From the NCBI GenBank assembly GCA_964454575.1, contig CAYVTG010000027.1:1-20575 (forward strand): a DNA stretch of 20,575 nucleotides, read 5' to 3'. This document shows positions 16,749 to 20,575 of this stretch, piece after piece (position 1 is the stretch's first letter; each line of letters opens with the position of its first letter). Source of the DNA: Haladaptatiplasma sp964454575. GTDB taxonomy: Archaea; Thermoplasmatota; Thermoplasmata; Halarchaeoplasmatales; Halarchaeoplasmataceae. The translations under genes were made by a program, and so were the position numbers. Under the pieces are notes generated by a model. That model saw only the letters and a program-made list of their open reading frames with translations. It ran no database searches and had not been told where the DNA came from.

Positions 16749-18992
16749 AAGGTCCAATCCCTCTCTTATCTCTTTTAGCGATTTTTGTTTCTTTTCGAAA
16801 TCCTTTTCCCTTTTTTCTAATTTCTCTTCCAGTTCATCCAATTCTGAAGCTCTTTTTTCGACCTCTTTCTTCAGATCTTCGAATTCCTTTTCACGTTCGT
16901 CGATATCTTTCAATCTTTTTTCGATCTTTTCTTCCCTCTTATCTAATGTTTCCTCACGCTCATCGAGTTTGGATCGTTGGCGGTCTATGTCCTCACTATC
17001 TCCCAATAATTTTTCCAACTTGCTTTTGAATAAAGCGGACTTCTCTTCCAACTCTTTTTCCTTCTCCTTCAAGGTTTTTTCCAGTTCGCTTTTTTCTTTC
17101 TCCAGTTCTTTTCGTTCTGTCTCGAGTTTTTTCCGCTCTTCTTTATTAGTTTTCTCGTCCTCTTCGAGTAGTTTTTCTCGTTTCTCGATATCCTCTAGTT
17201 TCTCATCCAATTCTTCGTACTTTTCTTGGAGTTCCTTTTCCTTCTCTTCGATTATGTTTTCCTTTCGGGATAATGCACCTTTGGTACCATTCAAGGACCT
17301 TCTGAGTTCTCCGAGTTCTGTTTCAAGAGTATCTAATTCCTCCTTACGCTCTTGATATTCTTGTTCCAACTCTTTTTCCTTCTCTTCCAGACCTTCTTTA
17401 AGCTGGTCTAATTGCTTTCTTTCGTGCTCGAGATCTTCCCTTCGTTCATCGAGTCTCGCCCTCTCTTCTTCTATATCATCCTGGGCCGAGATGATCCTAT
17501 CTGCTTTGACATTTAGCTCGCTGTCACGTTTGGTGAGCTCTATATCTTTTTTATTCAGCTCCAACGCCCTTTCTTCCAGTTCTGCTCTTTGATCCGATAG
17601 TTCACTCTCATTATCTTCTATCTGTTTCATTCTTTGGTCTAACTCGGATTCTTTATCATCCAATTTTTTCTCCCGTTCCCTGAGCTCCTTTTTCATAGTA
17701 CGAATGGATTCCCTATCTGATTTAAGTCCGTGTTTTAGTTCTTCCACCTTTTCTTTTTCTTTGCTCAGTACGTCTTCCCTGTTATCCAATGATTTTTCAC
17801 GCATCTCTAACTCTTCGTCTTTTATGTTCAGTTCCCGCTTACGTTTATCCATATCCTCGAGTACTTCTCGCTGCTGTTCTTCTTTCTCTTCCAAACGTGC
17901 CTCCTGTGCATTGAGCTCCTCTTCTTTTTCCGAAAGTGCGCTCTCCTTATCGAATATGGCTTCTTCTCGGTACTCAACTTCTACTTCCATACTGTCCAAT
18001 CGTTTCTCTTTTTTATCTAGCTCTCGTTTCCAGCTGCTCAGTTCCTCCTCCATGGTCCCCAATTTTTCAGAGCGGCGCTTTATACTCTCTTCCCATTCAT
18101 CTAACTCTTCCCGATGAGTTCTGAGTTCCTTCTCCTTCTCTATGAGCCCTTCTTCGCGGCTTATCTGCTCACCTATCTTACGTTCCAATTCTTCACGGGC
18201 GGCATTTATTTTTTGGTTTTCTCTTTTTAATCCCGCCCATATGGTCCGTACTTCTTTCAGTTCTTTCTTTACTTCGCCGGCCTTGTTCTTCAATTCCTCG
18301 GCTTTGCTGTTGACCTTCTCTTCTCTTTCATCCAGCGATCTCTCTCTCTCTTTCAATGACGTGCGCTGTTTTTGGAGTTCTTCTCTTATATTTTCGATCT
18401 CCTCTTGCTCTTTACCCGCTCGTATCTTGCGTACGCGCTTCTCTGCACGATCTACTATACCTTCATCATCGTTCACCGGACGCATGGCTTCTTGGGTGAG
18501 ATCAAACCTGCCGATGTCTCCTATATCTACATCCATTTCGTCCGTGGATATATCGATATCAGGTCGACGGCTTACATCTTCTGTACCTTTTGAAGGCCTA
18601 TATTCCCGCTTGCCTCTATCCATCTCCAGTGGTATATTTACTCCTGTCTCGACCTTCCATTCTTCCCTACCGGCCAGTAGGTGGTCAATGGTCATGGATG
18701 AAGATTTGAAAGAATAAGAATGCAGTTTTAACAAGCAGTCCGTATCCATGGAATCTGCCGCGATAAGACGTACAGCTCTTTTACCGTAGACGGTATCCGC
18801 GCCGGAATATGCTGCGCCGACAATATCGCCCTGTTTAAACATCAAGATACCATGAGCTCTCGTATCGTCTTTTGTGAGACTGGTCCCTATGTAACCTTCT
18901 ATCTTGGTACTCTCCGCTTCCTTAAGGAAGGTCTGGAGTACACCCTTTCCGCCAAATTCGCTTCTTATGATTTTTCCAGCCGGTATCTGCAT
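16743..18992 (-). CDS. Long coiled-coil protein with N-terminal PATAN/DUF4388-like domain
   Basis: A 749-residue protein with no signal peptide or membrane segment, so cytoplasmic. Residues 1-115 form a globular domain opening with MQIPAGKIIR. It contains GYIG...HGILMFKQGDIVGAAYSGADTVYGKRAVRLI, the pattern of the DUF4388/DUF2226 (PATAN-type) group known from bacterial and archaeal signalling or motility proteins; this match is from memory and tentative. Residues 120-190 are a charged linker (DIDISTDEMDVDIGDIG). From about 195 to 745 it is almost entirely Glu, Lys, Arg, Asp and Leu in heptads with no proline break, predicting a very long helix. It is transcribed against argF and divergently from the sRNA and GPN genes. 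A structural or scaffolding role, possibly with SMC-like or signalling partners, is speculation. The reading frame is certain; the role is unknown. Confidence 0.85.
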   Translation of the reverse strand: MQIPAGKIIRSEFGGKGVLQTFLKEAESTKIEGYIGTSLTKDDTRAHGILMFKQGDIVGAAYSGADTVYGKRAVRLIAADSMDTDCLLKLHSYSFKSSSMTIDHLLAGREEWKVETGVNIPLEMDRGKREYRPSKGTEDVSRRPDIDISTDEMDVDIGDIGRFDLTQEAMRPVNDDEGIVDRAEKRVRKIRAGKEQEEIENIREELQKQRTSLKERERSLDEREEKVNSKAEELKNKAGEVKKELKEVRTIWAGLKRENQKINAAREELERKIGEQISREEGLIEKEKELRTHREELDEWEESIKRRSEKLGTMEEELSSWKRELDKKEKRLDSMEVEVEYREEAIFDKESALSEKEEELNAQEARLEEKEEQQREVLEDMDKRKRELNIKDEELEMREKSLDNREDVLSKEKEKVEELKHGLKSDRESIRTMKKELREREKKLDDKESELDQRMKQIEDNESELSDQRAELEERALELNKKDIELTKRDSELNVKADRIISAQDDIEEERARLDERREDLEHERKQLDQLKEGLEEKEKELEQEYQERKEELDTLETELGELRRSLNGTKGALSRKENIIEEKEKELQEKYEELDEKLEDIEKREKLLEEDEKTNKEERKKLETERKELEKEKSELEKTLKEKEKELEEKSALFKSKLEKLLGDSEDIDRQRSKLDEREETLDKREEKIEKRLKDIDEREKEFEDLKKEVEKRASELDELEEKLEKREKDFEKKQKSLKEIREGLDLI
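16746..18410 (-). repeat. Heptad-repeat helical region of the coiled-coil protein
   Basis: About 550 residues follow a seven-residue rhythm with consensus L(D/E)(E/K)REx(K/E). Near the C-terminus, consecutive heptads begin L, L, I, I, F, V, L, L, F, L, and the fourth position is mostly Arg or Lys rather than a second hydrophobic residue. This gives one hydrophobic stripe, with many i to i+4 Glu-Arg or Glu-Lys pairs. Confidence 0.75.
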
Positions 18993-19014
18993 CGTGATCG
19001 AGTCCCTTAATAGC

Positions 19015-19020
19015 TATATA
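19015..19020 (-). promoter_or_regulatory. TATA box of the coiled-coil gene, probable leaderless start
   Basis: On the minus strand TATATA is centred about 25-26 bases before the ATG at 18992. That is the usual TATA-to-start-of-transcription distance in archaea. No Shine-Dalgarno motif is seen before this ATG. Together this suggests a leaderless message beginning at or very near the start codon. Confidence 0.55.
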
Positions 19021-19058
19021 GGAATTATATTTTTGGGTAATCAGCCGAAGAAAGCGGA

Positions 19059-19070
19059 TATATTTTAAAA
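19059..19070 (+). promoter_or_regulatory. TATA box of the box C/D sRNA
   Basis: TATATTTTAAAA is centred about 26-27 bases before 19091-19092, where the terminal stem of the sRNA begins. The spacing supports an independent promoter for the sRNA. It points away from the minus-strand coiled-coil promoter 40 bases to the left. Confidence 0.55.
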
Positions 19071-19091
19071 GTGATCGTGTTATAGCCTAAC

Positions 19092-19159
19092 GTCGTTCTG
19101 TGATGAAAAAACAAAGTTGAGCTTCGGCGATGATATACCCTATGAGTGCTGAGAACGAC
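19092..19159 (+). ncRNA. Box C/D sRNA, candidate guide for Cm34 of elongator tRNA-Met (sR-tMet-like)
   Basis: A 68-base element with every part of an archaeal C/D guide RNA. The terminal stem is GTCGTTC (19092-19098) paired with GAACGAC (19153-19159). The boxes are C GTGATGA (19100-19106), D' TTGA (19117-19120), C' GCGATGA (19127-19133, one mismatch) and D CTGA (19149-19152). The D guide (19134-19148) is complementary to CACUCAUAGGGUAUA. The fifth base before box D (G19144) pairs with the first base of CAU in the context CUCAUA, which is the anticodon loop of a CAU-reading tRNA. That predicts 2'-O-methylation of C34 of elongator tRNA-Met, as guided by sR-tMet in Haloferax. The D' guide (19107-19116) is short and A-rich, with no target recognised. 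It is transcribed from its own TATA-like box. The tRNA itself is not in the window, so the target is inferred. Confidence 0.82.
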
Positions 19160-19183
19160 ACTACATGACGACCACAAAGATTT

Positions 19184-19206
19184 AGTCCTTTCACGATGTA
19201 AGGACT
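19184..19206 (+). promoter_or_regulatory. Hairpin directly before the GPN GTPase start codon
   Basis: AGTCCTT (19184-19190) and AAGGACT (19200-19206) are perfect inverted repeats with a nine-base loop. They are followed by three more T residues and then the ATG at 19210. The right arm contains AAGGA (19200-19204), the only Shine-Dalgarno-like motif of the GTPase gene. It could be the terminator of the sRNA, a translational control hairpin, or both. Confidence 0.5.
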
Positions 19207-19209
19207 TTT

Positions 19210-19974
19210 ATGCACACTAATCTGTACTTCGTTGGAACAGCCGGCTGTGGTAAATCTACACTGACGAGCGAATTTAAAAAATGGATGGACATGAACGGAT
19301 TTCAGGCCGTGACCATAAATCTTGATCCCGGGGCGGAACAACTACCTTATGATCCGGAAATAGACATTCGAGAGTGGATCTCATTAGAAGGGGTCATGGA
19401 CGAACACGGTCTGGGTCCGAACGGTGCACAGATAGTGTGTGCGGACATGATAGCCCTGAATGCAACTCAGATACGTGATGTGATGGACACTTATGAGTGT
19501 GATTATTTTCTTATAGACACACCCGGGCAGATCGAACTATTTACATTCCGCCGTTCCAGTACGGAATTGATGAAGATCCTCGGTGATGAATACTCTACCA
19601 TCGCTTTCCTTTTCGACCCAATCCTTTCAAAACAACCCAGCGGCTTCATCTCTCTTATGCTTTTGGCTATAACCACTCAATTTAGATTTAATGTCCCGTA
19701 CATCCCTATACTATCTAAATCTGACATATTGTCTGACGTAGATTTGGAACTGATACTACAACGCGCTTCGGATCTTACGCTTCTCGAATCAGATCTGAGG
19801 GATAATGAAAACAGGGACAACTTTGTAGGCATAGAGCTGGTGAAAAGTCTGGAGCAGATAATCGATCAACAGACTTTGATACCGGTATCGTCATTAGAAC
19901 CAAAAGGTTTAGAAGATATATATACAGAGGTACAGAGTGCCTTCTACGGCTGCGATGATCTGGAATCTTACTGA
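19210..19974 (+). CDS. GPN-loop GTPase
   Basis: A 254-residue cytoplasmic GTPase of the family that includes archaeal PAB0955 and eukaryotic Gpn1-3, which help assemble and import RNA polymerase II; the archaeal role is unsettled. Visible motifs: P-loop GTAGCGKST (9-17), NLDPGAEQLPYDPEIDIRE (37-55), the defining Gly69-Pro70-Asn71 insertion, switch-II DTPGQIELF (103-111), the G4 motif SKSD (169-172) and a G5-like PVSSLEPKGL near 226. The length equals that of archaeal relatives (about 250). The start is set by MHTNLYFVGTAGCGKST, the normal N-terminus, with a weak AAGGA ribosome-binding site. Upstream lies the C/D sRNA; downstream it converges with the Cys-rich gene, with ten bases between stops. 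The symbol is left blank because archaeal naming varies. Confidence 0.93.
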   Translation: MHTNLYFVGTAGCGKSTLTSEFKKWMDMNGFQAVTINLDPGAEQLPYDPEIDIREWISLEGVMDEHGLGPNGAQIVCADMIALNATQIRDVMDTYECDYFLIDTPGQIELFTFRRSSTELMKILGDEYSTIAFLFDPILSKQPSGFISLMLLAITTQFRFNVPYIPILSKSDILSDVDLELILQRASDLTLLESDLRDNENRDNFVGIELVKSLEQIIDQQTLIPVSSLEPKGLEDIYTEVQSAFYGCDDLESY

Positions 19975-19984
19975 TAGCCGGTTT

Positions 19985-20275
19985 CTATTCGATACATCCG
20001 TACAGGTTCATATGCTTTAGATATTCTTCTTCTGTCTGACAGTTGGTTTCGCCAGCACAGTAAAAACGATTGTACCTTTGACAGTATATACCACATTTTG
20101 TATCGGGACATTTGTCCTCTTGTTCTACCTTCGTTTGACCTTCTACTCTAAAAGATCCTTTCACCTTAGCTTCATCCGGATTTTCCGGAAAATTGCAGTA
20201 GTCTTCTCCTACGCAATCTATGGTAAAATTCTTCGGATGAGCGCATTTTCCTTTTCCATATAAGTATTTACACAT
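19985..20275 (-). CDS. Small ten-cysteine protein, probably metal-binding, function unknown
   Basis: A 96-residue protein with cysteines at 2, 11, 21, 27, 56, 61, 65, 73, 79 and 94. Two clusters (2-27 and 56-79) are split by an acidic linker (30-54) rich in Glu, Lys and Pro, suggesting two zinc- or iron-sulfur-binding knuckles. No signal peptide is seen, so structural disulfides are less likely. The N-terminus MCKYLYGKGKC followed by CVGEDYC has the look of small Cys-rich proteins of methanogens and their relatives, but I cannot name a family. GGGGTG (20281-20286, minus strand) five bases before the ATG is a good ribosome-binding site and supports this as a real gene. It faces the GPN gene and shares its strand with the partial gene upstream. 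Confidence 0.75.
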   Translation of the reverse strand: MCKYLYGKGKCAHPKNFTIDCVGEDYCNFPENPDEAKVKGSFRVEGQTKVEQEDKCPDTKCGIYCQRYNRFYCAGETNCQTEEEYLKHMNLYGCIE

Positions 20276-20307
20276 TTAGGCACCCCATCGATGCTTTTTG
20301 TCTGACA

Positions 20308-20328
20308 TAACCATATGATCAATGGTTA
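20308..20328. repeat. 21-bp inverted repeat between two minus-strand genes
   Basis: TAACCAT (20308-20314) and ATGGTTA (20322-20328) are perfect 7-bp arms around a seven-base centre, ATGATCA. It lies 33 bases upstream of the Cys-rich gene's start, in the 84-base gap after the partial gene. It could be an operator half-site pair for a dimeric regulator, or a hairpin ending the upstream message. No TATA box is obvious beside it. Confidence 0.45.
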
Positions 20329-20359
20329 ACTTAAGCTTTTCCCCTTGGAATGTCTGACT

Positions 20360-20575
20360 TTATCGCATTATCCTTTTAACCCGCTTGGTGATCTTTTTGG
20401 TTATGGGTTTATAAATATTGACTGTTACAGTATCTTCTTCAAGAACATCCAACCTGTTTAGATCTCCCCATCTCAAACGTATATAGCCCTCTTCTACCAG
20501 AATCTCTGCATATGCTTCTACCAGAACTGTCTTTGATCCTTTGGAAACCACAAGCAGATCCCCGAGTTCTTTTAT
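20360..20575 (-). CDS. Partial gene, C-terminal 71 residues, function not recognised
   Basis: The frame is open from the right edge of the window to the TAA at 20360, so this is the 3' end of a gene whose start lies outside. A GTG at 20549-20551 could start a 63-residue protein, but the eight codons before it (IKELGDLL) continue the same hydrophobic pattern, so the longer partial reading is preferred. The visible part alternates hydrophobic and charged residues (LLVVSKGSKTVLVEAYAEIL, YIRLRWGDLNRLDVLEEDTV) like a small beta-barrel. It ends in a very basic helix-like tail (about 15 residues with six Lys and four Arg), which could bind nucleic acid. Cytoplasmic by appearance. I cannot assign a family. 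Confidence 0.6.
   Translation of the reverse strand: MKELGDLLVVSKGSKTVLVEAYAEILVEEGYIRLRWGDLNRLDVLEEDTVTVNIYKPITKKITKRVKRIMR

Noticed and set aside
16969..18717. Several plus-strand open frames rich in Ser and Phe opposite the coiled-coil gene
   Set aside because: They mirror the Glu/Lys-rich codons of the minus-strand gene (GAA/GAG read as TTC/CTC). They have no ribosome-binding sites and no domain pattern.
19087..19341. 84-codon minus-strand open frame over the sRNA and the GPN N-terminus
   Set aside because: It covers structured RNA elements and the P-loop codons of a secure gene. No start signal or family pattern supports it.

Overview
The window looks like a chromosomal piece of a euryarchaeon, most likely a mesophilic, heterotrophic member of the Thermoplasmatota. 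This is inferred from several things: a GPN-loop GTPase, a PAC2-type proteasome assembly chaperone and a box C/D sRNA; archaeal TATA-like boxes; Shine-Dalgarno motifs matching GGAGGTGATC; and very large secreted beta-rich proteins ending in a membrane anchor plus an acidic tail. No tRNA, rRNA, CRISPR array or insertion sequence was seen.

Left part (1-13601): two very large genes in one operon, with one base between stop and start. The first encodes a 3065-residue membrane-anchored subtilisin-family (S8) protease. About 1250 residues, including a seven-bladed beta-propeller and five copies of another beta module, are inserted between its catalytic Asp and His. The second encodes a 1417-residue surface protein with eight Fn3-like repeats. 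Both proteins have an N-terminal export signal, one C-terminal transmembrane helix, and a short cytoplasmic tail of Asp/Glu with scattered Phe/Tyr/Leu. They probably act together at the cell surface in capturing and degrading extracellular protein.

Middle part (13692-16740): housekeeping genes on the plus strand in two short operons. The first holds a PAC2 chaperone (C-terminal Leu-Tyr-Gly, an HbYX-like proteasome-docking end) followed by a Nudix hydrolase. The second holds purC (purine synthesis) followed by argF (arginine synthesis). argF converges on a minus-strand gene, and the two stop codons lie inside a 14-bp palindrome. That minus-strand gene encodes a 749-residue protein with an N-terminal PATAN/DUF4388-like domain and about 550 residues of charged heptad-repeat helix.

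Right part (18993-20575): a 217-bp divergent intergenic region carries a probable leaderless promoter for the coiled-coil gene and, on the plus strand, a box C/D sRNA with its own TATA-like box. By the N+5 rule its D guide points at C34 of elongator tRNA-Met, which suggests a counterpart of haloarchaeal sR-tMet. Next come a 7-bp hairpin abutting the start codon of a GPN-loop GTPase, the GTPase itself, a convergent 96-residue ten-cysteine protein, and the 3' end of a minus-strand gene cut by the window edge.
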